From positions 1 to 64,000 of the forward strand of contig ML014148.1 in the NCBI GenBank assembly GCA_003615045.1: a stretch of 64,000 bases of DNA, in the 5' to 3' direction. The stretch comes from Caulochytrium protostelioides (lineage: Eukaryota > Chytridiomycota > Caulochytriomycetes > Caulochytriales > Caulochytriaceae). Positions 1 through 10,730 of the stretch are shown here, in pieces (position 1 is the stretch's first letter; each line of letters opens with the position of its first letter). The translations under genes and the position numbers were made by a program. A model generated the notes under the pieces. That model was not told the DNA's origin and did not search any database. It saw only the letters and a list, made by a program, of their open reading frames with translations.

Positions 1-1771
1 GCCGCCCACCGCCACCGCCGCTCGTCACGCCGGGCGCCGCCGGTTCCGCCGCCGCTCGGTGGAGGGCTCACGGCGGCCCCGGGACGGGCCTGGAAGGCCG
101 AGCGTCGGCGCGCGGCGCCGCTGCGCAGTGCGCGATGGCGGCGGCCCGATCCGCGGCGTCGCGCGGCACGGCCAGCGCGGCCTTCCGCCAGGGATCCGCC
201 CCCTGAGCCGGCGTTCCTCTCACGCGCGCTCTCGGCGACGCCCTGCGCGCGCCGTCGGTCGTCGGCCACCACTGGTTTCTGATCCGCCCAGGACGGCGGC
301 CACCAAGCCGGAGCCGGAGCGGCCACACCCGCCTGGGCTGCGCGTCCCAATCAAAAAATAACTAAAAAAAGAGCAAGCAACTGGGTTTTACGATGATGGG
401 AAAATGCTCCTCCCGCCCCGCCCCCAGGAAACCGCCGCCCGTCGGTGGCGCCGCCCGGGCCACGAGCCACTCGCTCCGGTCACGGAGCCATGGGGCCGCT
501 CGCGGTGGCGCCGCCGCTCACGATGGGTGCCCACGCGGGGACCCGCAGCCAGCGCTAGGCCGCGGCGCATGACCCGGCGACTTCAACTCGCTTCCCGGGC
601 AACGGCGTCCGACGAGACGGTCCTGTTCACGCGATCAGAGTATCACGATGCCGGCCGTTCAGACACGCGCTGAAGACCCGCGGCGCTGGACGTGCGACGG
701 CACTTCCACGAGCGCTGCGATGCTCTGCCGCGTGGACCGCTGCTATCGATCCTCGCATCATCGTGTCTGCCACCCCCCTCGACCGCCGTCGTTGCCCGCT
801 GACCTGGTTGCATCCTGCGGCTCGTGGCGTCGCATCCTCCGATCGTGGCCACTGCTGCATACGGCATTCTTCGCATACGGCGTTCTCGGCGTCCTCGCAT
901 CAGGGCTCCCGCACGTCTGGTCCGCCATTCATTCCTTCATTCATTCGCCATTCGCCATTCGCCGTGGGCCCGTGCCTCTCGAGTCGCGTGACTGGGCGGT
1001 CGTCCGGACCCCGTCTTGGACGTCATCGCGTTCCGTTCTGGCTATCGCGCCGGCGTCGCTGCCGACGAGCACGCCCGCGTCGCGTCCTTTTGCCGCTGCG
1101 CTGTGGGTGCGTCTCCCCGTCGTGGGCCACCGTGACCTGCCGTCGCCATCACCGAGTCTGACCGACGATCGATCGTTCGGAATTCACGCTGCCGACCCAC
1201 CCCCTGCGTATCCGTGGCATCCTGACTCCCTCCGCTTCTCGCCACTTGCCGCTGTCGACCCGCACGGGACCGCCGTCGCCGCCTCCAGACGGACTCTGTC
1301 GATTCCTTGGACCGAGACCGAGACGAACACGACACGACGCGTCACGTCGCCTGACCCGTCCTTGATCCGTGGCAGCGCGTCTGATCGATCCACCCAGCGA
1401 TTCCTCCTACGGCACGCCGGTTTCATTCGCCCTCGCCCTCGCCCTCGCCCTCGCATTGGCGTGTGTGGCGCTCGCTCTTGTCTGGTGCGCCGTGGCTTTG
1501 GACCCCTGTCGACACCGCGTGTGCTACCCATGGACCTCCGCAGCGCCCATCACACGCCCGTCTTCTGGATCCCTCCCCGTCCGCTACCCACCCCCGCGCT
1601 GACCGAACGGCCACCCAGGCTCTGGACGCCCACGCCCACGTCGTCCGCCGCCGCCGCCGCCGCCGCCGCCTTCGCGCCTGCTGCCGCACGTGCTTCGCTG
1701 CGCATCGCGTCACCATCCCATCGCGTATCGCCGCCGCCACTGCCGCGCGACCGCCGCCCGCCCGCACCGTC
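1..1771. other. Upstream stretch without a recognisable gene
   Basis: I see no supported gene here. The stretch is G/C-rich with long open frames on both strands that look compositional, not coding. An A/T-rich island lies near 345-405. A GCCCTC hexamer is repeated about four times around 1430-1453. The last few hundred bases are probably the promoter and 5' UTR of the gene starting at 1772. Confidence 0.5.
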
Positions 1772-4339
1772 ATGGGCCTCTCCGCGGTCCTCCCCTCCCC
1801 CGATCCGCCGGGCGTGCCGTCCCTCGGCAGTGCCGCGCCGGTCCCCAAGGCCACGCGCGGTAAAGGAAAGCACCGCGCCAAATCGCAGGAAGTAACCGCC
1901 ACCCTCGCCTCGCTGCACGCCGCCGCCGCCGCCGCTGCGGGCGCGCAGCCGGCGCCCAAGTCTAGCGCGGCTGCCCACAAGGTAAGCCGCAGCGAGGCCG
2001 CGTGGCCCGCGGCTCCCTCGTCTTCGGTCTCCGTGCCCGGGACAGGCCGCTCCAAATCGGCCAAGGACGCGGCAGCGCCTGCATCGGCCGCTACGGCGGC
2101 TGCGTCGTCGGCGTCGTCGGCGTCGTCAAAATCCAAGCCGGAGCGGAGTGGCGCGGAGAGCCACAGCAAGGCGCATGCCTCGGGCCACCGGTCGTCCGGC
2201 GCGAACGGCGCGAACGGCGTCCGTCCGGCGAATGCCAAGAACAACAAGGGCGAGAAAGCCAACAGCGGCACACAGTCGTCCCCGCGCGCGAAGGGCTCCG
2301 CAGGCGGGTCGGCCAAACCGATCCGTCGAAGCCAGTCTTCGTCGGGATTCCTGACCGTTACAAACCCGAAGGACTATGCCCGTGCGACCGCCAATGACCC
2401 GCTCGCCGCCGCGGTGAGCGCCGTGGGCGCCACAGTGTCCTCGCTGGTCGCGACTGCGCCGCTCTATGCCGGTGCCACGTTCCAGAACTCGCCGGCCGCC
2501 AGCTGCTTGCCCATCCCCGTCTTTGGGGCGACCAAGCCCCTGCCGATGCCCGCGCCAGCGGGGGTCGCCGCCGCCGCGTCCCCTGGCGCGAGCGCTGGGC
2601 TCGGCCCCTCCGGCACGGGCCCCTCCGGCACGGACCCCGCGAGCCCGACCCGCGCCCGTGCCCACGACCGCCATTCTATCTCCCTGCCGCCCGACGGCTC
2701 GCAGCCGACGCCGCACAGCAATGCTGGTCTCGTAGGCCTCGCGCCCATCCAGACAGCCGGCACGAGTACGGCCGCAAGCAACAGCCCGCGTCCCTCCTCG
2801 TCACAGGGTCCCGGACACAGTCTCCTGAGTCTGCTCGCGAAGGCCAAGGCGACGGCGACCGCGTCGGCCTCGTCCGCGGCCTCGGGCGGTGCCTCGCCGG
2901 CCTCGTCCGCAGGACCGTCATTCGCGTCCGTGGCGCCGGCGCCCTCCCCGACCCACGCGATGTGGACCGGCGGGCATGACGGTGCCACCGGAGGGACCAG
3001 CGACGGCGCGCCCCTGCTCCAGCCGCAGTCGTACCCGCCGCACGCCGGCAGCATAGGCGCTACGACCATGGCCACGATGGCGGTCGTCAGCTCTCAGGCC
3101 GGCTCGGGGATGACACCAAGCACGCATCAGAGCCACCCGATGTCCTCGGGCCATCCGATGCATCCCCACCCCATGCATGCGCATCCGCAGGCGCATCCGC
3201 ATCTGCCCATGTACCACCACGGCCTCATGCCGCCCACCGCGGACGCGAGCGGCAGCGGCAGCACGGGGACCGGCAACACGCACCCGCAGAGCCACGCGAT
3301 GGCCGTCTCGATTCCGTCGCACTCGATGCCGATGCCCATGTCCATGCCGCCGATGGGCATGCCCATGGCGATGCCCATGGGCGTGGGCGAGATGGGCCCC
3401 GGCGCGTCCTCTGGCATGGGCATGTCACCGCAGACCGCCTCCTTTATGATGCCGCACCCGCATCTCCACATGGGGATGCATCCGGGCCACGGCCACGGTC
3501 CCCTCCCGGGCCACCACCACCACGGTCACCCGATGGCCGGGCATGGGCACGGGCATGGGCCGCCGCCGATGACCTCCAACGATGTGCGCCAGCACACCGG
3601 TGGCGCTGGGGGTGGCCACATGATGGGAATGATGCCGCCGCCGGGCAGTCCGTACGCGCCGAACGGCTACGCTTACCCGCTCCCGCCGCACCTCATGAAC
3701 CCGTCCCACCCCTCGATGATGACGGGCGACGGCAGCGTCAGCGGCCACGGCAGCGCGAACGGCGGCAGCGGCCGCAGCAGTCACCTCGCCTCGCCCCACG
3801 GCTATGGTCCTCCCGCCATGTACGCCGGCCCGGCGGGTGCTGGCAGCGGGAGCGGCAGCGGGAGCGGCAGCAGCATGGCGCCCTCGCCGTCCATGGCGAC
3901 GAGCGATCTCTCGACGGCGGTCTCGGCCAGCGGCATGGCGTTCTCCGCGTCCTCTGCGCCCGCGTCCGCGTCCGCGTCCGCGTCGCGGCCCCGCCGCCAG
4001 GACTACGCGACCCATGTCCTGACCAGCCGTCTGCCCGCCCCCTCGACCGCCCGTGCGGCGCCCAGCGGCGCCGCCGTGGCGGGAAGCGGAGGGGCCTCCT
4101 CGCGGCCGCTGTCGATGCCGCCGGCGCCTGTCGCCGCGACCTCGTCGACGAGCGCCGCGTCAGCGGCGGCGACGACCGCCGTCCCGGTGCCGGGCGCCGC
4201 GTCCGAGGCCGCGTCGTCAGCGACCGGTAGCCTGCCCGATGCGAATGTCGAGATGGCGCGGAATCTGATGCAGCGTCTGAAGATGTCGACGGCGTCGTCG
4301 TCGGTCCGCGGCGGCATCCGCGGCGGTGCCGCCTCGTAG
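1772..4339 (+). CDS. PNRC-motif low-complexity protein, candidate mRNA decapping co-factor
   Basis: The frame encodes about 855 residues, almost all low complexity: Ala/Ser/Thr-rich at the start, then a Met/His/Pro/Gly-rich middle (about residues 450-690), then Ser/Gly/Ala-rich. One short conserved block stands out at about residues 230-243, YAGATFQNSPAASCLPIPVF. This is the PNRC motif (Y/F-AG-x-x-F-x-x-SP-x-x-x-LP-x-P). In animal PNRC proteins and yeast Edc1/Edc2 this proline-rich type of motif contacts the EVH1 domain of Dcp1 and stimulates decapping; fungal proteins with the motif are otherwise disordered. The role here is inferred from the motif alone. The frame is open further upstream (from 1463), but the ATG at 1772 follows a plausible context. 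A short Leu-rich helix (NLMQRLKM) lies near the C-terminus. A GGTAAGC near 1981 could be an intron donor, but the frame stays open through it. A poly-T run follows the stop. Confidence 0.7.
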   Translation: MGLSAVLPSPDPPGVPSLGSAAPVPKATRGKGKHRAKSQEVTATLASLHAAAAAAAGAQPAPKSSAAAHKVSRSEAAWPAAPSSSVSVPGTGRSKSAKDAAAPASAATAAASSASSASSKSKPERSGAESHSKAHASGHRSSGANGANGVRPANAKNNKGEKANSGTQSSPRAKGSAGGSAKPIRRSQSSSGFLTVTNPKDYARATANDPLAAAVSAVGATVSSLVATAPLYAGATFQNSPAASCLPIPVFGATKPLPMPAPAGVAAAASPGASAGLGPSGTGPSGTDPASPTRARAHDRHSISLPPDGSQPTPHSNAGLVGLAPIQTAGTSTAASNSPRPSSSQGPGHSLLSLLAKAKATATASASSAASGGASPASSAGPSFASVAPAPSPTHAMWTGGHDGATGGTSDGAPLLQPQSYPPHAGSIGATTMATMAVVSSQAGSGMTPSTHQSHPMSSGHPMHPHPMHAHPQAHPHLPMYHHGLMPPTADASGSGSTGTGNTHPQSHAMAVSIPSHSMPMPMSMPPMGMPMAMPMGVGEMGPGASSGMGMSPQTASFMMPHPHLHMGMHPGHGHGPLPGHHHHGHPMAGHGHGHGPPPMTSNDVRQHTGGAGGGHMMGMMPPPGSPYAPNGYAYPLPPHLMNPSHPSMMTGDGSVSGHGSANGGSGRSSHLASPHGYGPPAMYAGPAGAGSGSGSGSGSSMAPSPSMATSDLSTAVSASGMAFSASSAPASASASASRPRRQDYATHVLTSRLPAPSTARAAPSGAAVAGSGGASSRPLSMPPAPVAATSSTSAASAAATTAVPVPGAASEAASSATGSLPDANVEMARNLMQRLKMSTASSSVRGGIRGGAAS

Positions 4340-4809
4340 ATGTCGTTGTTTTTCTTTTTTTTTGTGCGTGGCATTTCTTGTTGGATCTATCGTGATTGGA
4401 TCTTCATTCGAGACTGTCTCGAGCGATGCCTGGCTTCCGTGGTGGGGAGGGAGGCGCGGCGAGGCTTAGCCTTGCATACCTTGCCTGGCTTCCAGGTGGC
4501 CGATGGCCGCCCCTGGGGGGGCGGTGGCGTCGGAGTTGGCGGTGGCCGCACTCCGCTGTCCGACCTCCGATGGAGATGGAGACCCCTGATAGCGTGAAAT
4601 GGCCGTGAAAGCCCAGAAGGGGCGTCACGCGACGCACGGCCATGGCGCGCCGGATCGGCAGCGAGCCATCGGCCGCCGCTGCGTTGCCACGCTCCGGCCC
4701 TGGCGCCCCTCCGCCGACGCGTCCGCCTCGCGCCGAGATCGTGCGGCGCTTCTGCTTCGCGTGGCACCGCCCCACCCGCTGCTTCCCGACGTCTGCTTGA
4801 TTCGGCGCG
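4340..4809. other. Intergenic: 3' end of PNRC gene and FOL1 promoter
   Basis: No gene is supported. A T-rich tract at about 4347-4362 lies directly after the upstream stop codon and could serve 3'-end formation. The rest should contain the FOL1 promoter; I see no clear TATA box. Confidence 0.4.
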
Positions 4810-7512
4810 ATGGCCGCGTTCCTGGCCGACCGCACGCCGCTGCCGGCGTCATGGCCGCGGCTGGACCCCGCGGCGGCGTCCGCGGCCGCCACCACCACCG
4901 CGACCGCCACGGCCACGACGGCGACGGCGGATGACCCTGTTCAGGGCACGCTGACGCTGCGCGGCCTCACGGGCACGACGCTCGTGGGCGCGGATCCCTG
5001 GCGGGCCACCGCCACCGCAGCCCCCAGCGAGCCCGCGCCGCGGCGGCAGCCGTTCGTGCTCGACGTCGATCTCGTGACCCGCATCACGGCCGCCGCGCAG
5101 CAGGATCTGCTCGAGCCGGCGGCCGGTGCCGCGGCGGCCGACATGAGCATCAACTACGGCGACGTGACGCGCGGCATCATGGCCTTCCTCGAGCCGCGCG
5201 ACGCGCCGGCGGCCGCGGCGCCCCCGCCGCCGACGATCCCGGCGCTGGCCTCCGCGCTCGCGACGCATCTGATGGCCACGTTCACGGGCCTCCAGACGCT
5301 CCACCTGCAGCTCGACTTCCCCAAAGCCTGCCGCTTTGCAGACCGTCTCGGCGTGCGCTTGACGATGGCGCGGCCGGCGGCGACGGACCGCTCTGATGCG
5401 GCAGCCGCCGCCGAGGCGTGCACGCTGACCCTCGTGCATACCGTGACGGCGCTCACGCTGCCGCTCGTGCTCGGCCTGCATCCGTGGGAGCGGTGCGCGC
5501 CGCAGCGCGTCATGCTGTCGCTGCAGCTCGCGGCGCCGTCGCGCGACGCGCCGACCCCCGACGCCGCCCTGCGGCGGCTGGCCGCGCACCTCGCGCCCGC
5601 CGTCGGCCCCGTCGACCACGCGCACCGCGCCGCCGACGGCGTCGCGCCCGCGTTCCGCACGCTCGAAGCGCTCACGATGCACTGCATCGCGTTCCTGGGC
5701 CAGCGCGGCTGGCCGGACGCCGCCGTCTGGATCCAGAAAGAATCGGCCGTGCTGCCGGCCGCGGCCGCGGGTTGCGCGGTCCACCGTGCCGCTTCCCGGA
5801 TCGAATCCACGGCGTTGACGGCGCCGCCGCCGGCCTCGGCACCGCCCGTGGCGTCCACGGTTCAGGCTGCGCCGATCGATTCCAAGCCCCCGACCGATGC
5901 GACGCCGTTATCCGTAGCTCCCATCGTCTACCTCGCTCTCGGCGCCAACTTGGGATGGCGGCGCGAGCAGATCCATCGCGCGATCGTGCTGCTCGAGGAG
6001 AAAGGCCTGACGCTCGTCAACACGTCGCATCTGTACGAGAGCGCGCCCATGTACGTGACGGACCAGCCGGCGTTCCTCAACGCCTGCATCGCGATGGCGG
6101 TGCCGCCGTCCATGACGCCCGCGGCCGTCCTGCACGCCGCTAAGTGGTGCGAGCACGCGATCGGCCGCGAGTTCGCCACCAAGCGTTGGGGCCCGCGCAC
6201 CGTCGACATCGACCTCCTGTTCTGGACCACGCCCGAGGCCACGTGGCAGCTCGGCGCGGACGACCCCAGCATGGCGCCCGACGCCTTCCCGCCCGGCTGC
6301 GCCGAGAACGCCGCGGGGCTCACGCTGACGCTGCCGCACCCGCGCATGCACGAGCGTGCCTTTGTGATGCAGCCCCTCGCGGACATGGTCCCCGACATGC
6401 GGTGGGACGCGACGCGCACGATCGGCGATGTCGCCGCGGCGCTCAACGCCGACGCCCCCGACGCGCTGCGCCGCGTGCTCGTCTTCCCGTCGCGGACGCA
6501 GGAGGTCGTGTGGCCCCATACCGACGCCCATACTGGCGCGCTGCCCGAGCCGCGCGTGATGGGCATCGTCAACTTGGCCCCGGACAGCTTCTCGGACGGT
6601 GGCGTCTACGCGCAGTCGCCGGACACCGTGCTGCGCCACTGCCGCGGGCTGCGGCGCGACGGCGCGGACCTGCTCGACTTTGGCGCCGTCTCGACGCGGC
6701 CGCATGCGCCCGACGTCGCGCTCGACGAGGAACTGCGCCGCCTCCTGCCGCCGCTGTGGCACGTCCGCGAGGCCATGCCCGACGCGCTCGTCTCGGTCGA
6801 CACGTGCGACGGCCGCGTTGCGGCGCGCTGCCTGTCGCGGACGTGGCCGCTGCCGGACGGCCGCTGCCTGCCCGGGATCGATCTGCTCAACGACATCACG
6901 GGCGGCCGCGACGTGGCGCTGCTGCGGACCGTGGCGCAGGCCCAGATCCCGATCTGCCTCATGCACATGCGCGGCACGCCCCAGACGATGCACGCCCACG
7001 CCACGTACACCGACGTCGTGGCCGAGGTGCGCTGCGAGCTCGACGCCTGCGTGGCCCGGGCCTTGCGCGAAGGCATCTACCGCTGGAACATCGTCGTCGA
7101 CCCGGGCGTCGGGTTCGCCAAGACGGGCGCCCACAACCGCGCGCTGATCGCGCGCCTCGCCGACGCGCTGCCACCGCACCACTATGCCCTGCTCGGCACG
7201 AGCCGCAAGGGTTTTATCGGCGCCCTGCTCGCCGCCCATCGGCCCCCCCACGCGGACGCGGCGGACGCCGCGGACGCCGCGAAACCACGACCGGCGGCGC
7301 CGTCGACGCCGTCGCCACCGCCGCCACCGCCGGTCGAGCGGGATTTCGGAACGGTCGCCACGTGCCTCGCCGGCTTGCAGCAAGGCGTCCAGATGTTCCG
7401 CGTCCACCACGTCCGCGCGGCGCGCGAAGCTCTCGTCGTCTTTCGCGCGTGCGTGGCGCCGAGGGCCGCGCCCGCGTTGTCTGAACCGCGTTCGGCCCCG
7501 TTCCCTCGTTGA
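4810..7512 (+). CDS. FOL1: Trifunctional folate biosynthesis enzyme (DHNA / HPPK / DHPS)
   Basis: This 900-residue protein has the three-module layout of fungal Fol1, which makes dihydropteroate for folate. Two dihydroneopterin-aldolase-like units occupy roughly residues 35-190 and 195-310 (YGDVTRGIM; VLGLHPWERCAPQ). HPPK spans about 370-560, with ALGANLGWRREQ, ESAPMYVTDQPAFLNACIAM and the signature WGPRTVDIDLLFW. DHPS spans about 578-890, with MGIVNLAPDSFSDGG, SVDTCDG, LLNDITGG, MHMRGTPQTMH, DPGVGFAKTG and LGTSRKGFIG. The pterin-binding Lys (SRKG) is present. Some DHPS positions are unusual: the usual DIGGxSTRPGA loop reads DFGAVSTRPHA, and the terminal RVHDV reads RVHHV. An Ala/Pro-rich insert lies at about 815-842 within DHPS. 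The first ATG is used; fungal Fol1 proteins are of similar length. It is most likely a mitochondrial or cytosolic housekeeping enzyme. Confidence 0.95.
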   Translation: MAAFLADRTPLPASWPRLDPAAASAAATTTATATATTATADDPVQGTLTLRGLTGTTLVGADPWRATATAAPSEPAPRRQPFVLDVDLVTRITAAAQQDLLEPAAGAAAADMSINYGDVTRGIMAFLEPRDAPAAAAPPPPTIPALASALATHLMATFTGLQTLHLQLDFPKACRFADRLGVRLTMARPAATDRSDAAAAAEACTLTLVHTVTALTLPLVLGLHPWERCAPQRVMLSLQLAAPSRDAPTPDAALRRLAAHLAPAVGPVDHAHRAADGVAPAFRTLEALTMHCIAFLGQRGWPDAAVWIQKESAVLPAAAAGCAVHRAASRIESTALTAPPPASAPPVASTVQAAPIDSKPPTDATPLSVAPIVYLALGANLGWRREQIHRAIVLLEEKGLTLVNTSHLYESAPMYVTDQPAFLNACIAMAVPPSMTPAAVLHAAKWCEHAIGREFATKRWGPRTVDIDLLFWTTPEATWQLGADDPSMAPDAFPPGCAENAAGLTLTLPHPRMHERAFVMQPLADMVPDMRWDATRTIGDVAAALNADAPDALRRVLVFPSRTQEVVWPHTDAHTGALPEPRVMGIVNLAPDSFSDGGVYAQSPDTVLRHCRGLRRDGADLLDFGAVSTRPHAPDVALDEELRRLLPPLWHVREAMPDALVSVDTCDGRVAARCLSRTWPLPDGRCLPGIDLLNDITGGRDVALLRTVAQAQIPICLMHMRGTPQTMHAHATYTDVVAEVRCELDACVARALREGIYRWNIVVDPGVGFAKTGAHNRALIARLADALPPHHYALLGTSRKGFIGALLAAHRPPHADAADAADAAKPRPAAPSTPSPPPPPPVERDFGTVATCLAGLQQGVQMFRVHHVRAAREALVVFRACVAPRAAPALSEPRSAPFPR

Positions 7513-7859
7513 CACCCATACTCTAACGCCTTATTGCATACAGCGGAGCCCGTCCGAGACCGGCAGCCGCGGGACCCTCGTGATTCGCGCCTCAAGATGT
7601 CTTGGATGGCGAGCAATCGAGATCAGACTTTCATACCTCTGCCTCATACCCGCATCGAAACGCTTCTGACACTGCTTCGGCGTTACGCTTCTGATGGCCG
7701 GCGGCAGCCCCGGGGTTAAAGACCCGCCGGCAGGGCGGAACCGGGCAGGGCACGGCTTCGACCACTCGGCCCACACGGCGACGACGTGACGGGGTGATCG
7801 GTGGGCGTGGCGCGTCCTGGCACGGGCATCCTGGCCCGTCCCACGCTCGTGCACGGTGC
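7513..7859. other. Short convergent intergenic gap
   Basis: Convergent 3' ends of FOL1 and the coiled-coil gene. I see no further gene or repeat. Confidence 0.4.
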
Positions 7860-9008
7860 TTAGACCCAGCCGGACCACCACGACCGCTGGGGTGCCGCGG
7901 TCTCAGGAAGGGACGCGGCCCGGCGCACATTGTCGTTGTCGGCGTCAGCAGCATCCCCGCCGCCGCCCGCGGCGGCGAAAGCGGCGGGAGTGGCGGGATC
8001 TGCGGGGTCCCCGAACCCGAGCTCCGGCGCGACGCGCGGCCACGACACGAGCGGCAGGGCGCCCGGCGCAGGCGGCGGCGGCAGCGGCAGCGGCAGGAAT
8101 GGCGCGCCTGCGGCCGACGCGAGGGCCGCCAACGCCGTCGTCGCTGCGTCCTGCGGCGGCGACGGGGGCGGCGATTGCGCGGCCGACCGCGGCGTTGTCG
8201 ACGCAGACCGGCGGCGGCTCGGGCCGTCGTCCTCACGCGCGGCGTCTGCGTGAGGGTCGGCGTCTGCTTTCGGCGGGGGCGGGAGCGGCTGCGGCGCCGT
8301 GGACGACAACACAAGAGGAATGGCGTCGTCGCGCGAGGGATGGACTGATGCCTCGTTGTGAGCACGCGTCGGTGCTTCCGAGGGATCGGCAGCCGCTGCC
8401 GGAGACGCCGCGGACGCGGAGGCGAGAGGCGGAGTGACGGCGGAGCGCGTCGCCCCGTCAGCCTCATGGTTTGCGTCAGCGTCCGCTGAACTAGCCGCCG
8501 TGGCTGGCACGATCGAGAGCGGTACCGCTGCCGGCGCTGACCGGTCGTCCTGCGGCGATGCCGAATGACCGGTGGACGGCAGCGCCGCGAGCGAGAGACC
8601 CGTGGTGACACGGCGACCGTCGTCGTCGTCGCCGCCGCGGTCGTCCGCGTCGCCGCCATCGCCGCCATCCGCACGGTCACCGCGCGGCTCGGGACCATCG
8701 ACGGATGCGGGCGCCGGCGGCGGCAGCGGCGGCAGCGGCAACGCCGCCGCCGGCGCGGCGCTCATGGCCGGCGGACCCACGGGCTCGACGGCATCGCGAA
8801 GGCCAGTAGCGCCGGCGGCCGAGGGCGCCGCGGCGTCCCGATGGAACTGCGGCGTCGGCGTCCAGATGGCGCCATCGTCATGAGGCTCAAGCGCCGCGGT
8901 CTGCAGCGCAGTGACGTCGGGGCCCGCGGCGCGAGGCAGCGGCCGGTCCGGACGTGCCTGGCGCTGCGCGTGTGACGCCTCGGATGCGGGGCTCGCCGAG
9001 GGACGGTC

Positions 9009-9105
<97 letters not shown>

Positions 9106-10032
9106 CCGTGGCCGTGGTCGCGGTGACCGCCCGTGGGAGCGATGAGACGGAGCGACGGCGCGGCCGCCATCGGCGCCGACGTCGGCGGCGAGTGTGCCGC
9201 CGCCACGTGGCGGTGCTCGGGGTGGTCCCCGGTGTGGCCGTTCCTGTGGCGGTCCGCGCTGACGCCGCCGGCGGCGCTGCCGGTGGCGTCGGCCACGGCC
9301 TGGGCAAAGCGCAGGCGGTCAGGCTCGGCAGCCGCGTGGTAGCCCGCGACGACGCGGTCGGCGTCGTCCGGCGGGAGATGGCGGCGCAGCGCGTCCAAGA
9401 GCCCTTTCCGCTCCGTATGGTACCGCGCAATGAGGAGCGGCACGATGTCGACCTGTCGCGCGAGCTGGTCCGTGATGTGCTGCTCGGCATGCAGGAGCCC
9501 CTCGACGTGGCGCAGCTGCCCGCGGAGCGCCTCGGCCTCGGCCTCCGCCTCGTGGCGCAGCGCGCGCAGCGACTGCTCGTGTTGCTGGTGTGCGCGGCGC
9601 CGCTGATACCGCTCTTCGCCGAGCTGTTCGTGCAGCTCCGCGAGACGGCGCGAGAGCTCCTCAGCGGCGTCGTCGCTCAGCGATCGCGGCGCGTGACGGC
9701 CGTCGCCGTGTGACGGTGCCGACGCCGCGGCGGCCGCCGCGGTCGTGGCAGCGGCGTGGTCAGCCTGCAACTGCGCGATCGTGGCTTGTGAATCGGCGAT
9801 GTGGACCTCGGCCTCCACCAGCTGCGTCCGGAGCCGCTGCAGCTCGGTCTCGTGCTGGCGCTTCGCCGCCGCGAGCGCCGTCCGCAGGGCCGCGGCGTCC
9901 ATGGCGGCGGCGGCCGTGGCGGCGGCGTCCCCATCCGCCGCCGTCGACGGAGGCTGCGACGGCGCCGTCTCGTCCATGGCGGCGGCCGGAGCGACGCGCT
10001 GGGACGCGGGTATCGAGGCCGGGGCCGATGCG

Positions 10033-10072
<40 letters not shown>

Positions 10073-10679
10073 TCGCCGCCGCCGCCGCCGCGGACGCCGC
10101 GGAGGGCGGCGGGGAGGGCGGAGCGGCGGGCACGTCGGCGGGGCGGAGGTCCACGGTGGCGGTCGGCCGCCGCGTGCGCTGCAGCAGCTCGCGCTCCAGC
10201 TGGCGCTTCTCACGGCGCAGCTGGTAGATCACGGCATGGGCGGCCTTCAGCTCCGACACGAGTTCGAGATCCAGCGCGACGCGGTCGCTCAGCGGTATGG
10301 ACGGCGGGAGCGGGCCACCGGCGCCGCGGCTGACCGCCACGGCGCGTGGCAGAAGGGCGGTGGCAGCGGGGAGCCGGCGGTCGCCGCTGGCGGCAGGCGG
10401 GGAGCGCGGCGGACGCGTGACGACGGTTCCGGGAGCGGTGGCGCTCTGACTCCCGATCGCGATGAGAATGCGCAGGGTCGCGCATGGATCGCGCGCACGA
10501 CGGGGACACAGCGGCGATCTCGCGCCTCCGAAGCATACCTCCGCGTAGAAACAGCGAGCGCGGATCGCTTTGCACACGCGCCGCCACGTTCCGATGCTGC
10601 AGGCGCGACGGTAGCGCGAGAGAAGCGCGGGGACACTCAGGTTGGCGTCATGGCCGCCGCACCTTCCACCGCGTGGCAT
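7860..10679 (-). CDS. Coiled-coil protein with His-Asp repeat, function unknown
   Basis: I do not recognise the family. A convincing coiled coil starts at about coordinate 10290 (DRVALDLELVSELKAAHAV, then Arg/Glu-rich heptads) and resumes between about 9880 and 9430 (ALRTALAAAKRQHETELQRL and following). Between them is an Ala-Thr repeat. Downstream of the coils is an Asp-His alternating run of about 35 residues (9009-9123), then a long Ala/Pro/Ser/Asp-rich tail ending SWWSGWV. The His-Asp run could bind metal, but that is only inference. The N-terminus is uncertain. The ATG at 10679 is one option; the frame extends upstream to 11219 through poly-Arg and low-complexity sequence that looks non-coding, and an intron before about 10455 is possible. 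All antisense frames over the repeat read simple alternating peptides and are not genes. Confidence 0.6.
9009..9123. repeat. GTCGTG hexanucleotide repeat inside coding sequence
   Basis: About 17-19 near-perfect copies of a 6-bp unit, degenerating to GCCGTG at the right end. In the coding (minus) frame it encodes alternating Asp and His. Its length is a multiple of three, so expansion or contraction would keep the frame. Confidence 0.95.
10028..10086. repeat. GCCGTC hexanucleotide repeat inside coding sequence
   Basis: About eight copies of GCCGTC followed by a GCC run. On the coding (minus) strand it encodes alternating Ala and Thr in the coiled-coil protein. It is the second hexamer repeat in the same gene. 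Confidence 0.9.
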
Positions 10680-10690
10680 TGGCGCGCCAC

Positions 10691-10730
<40 letters not shown>

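Noticed and set aside
648-1895. 415-codon plus-strand frame near the left end
   Set aside because: Arg/Pro/Ser-rich, no conserved block, and overlaps the better-supported PNRC gene in another frame.
5908-7515. Long minus-strand open frame (535 codons) over FOL1
   Set aside because: Antisense shadow of a strongly coding G/C-rich gene; Arg/Ala/Gly/Val-rich with no domain.
9009-9123. Frames reading poly-Val, Arg-Gly or Trp-Ser repeats
   Set aside because: They are translations of the GTCGTG repeat in non-coding frames.
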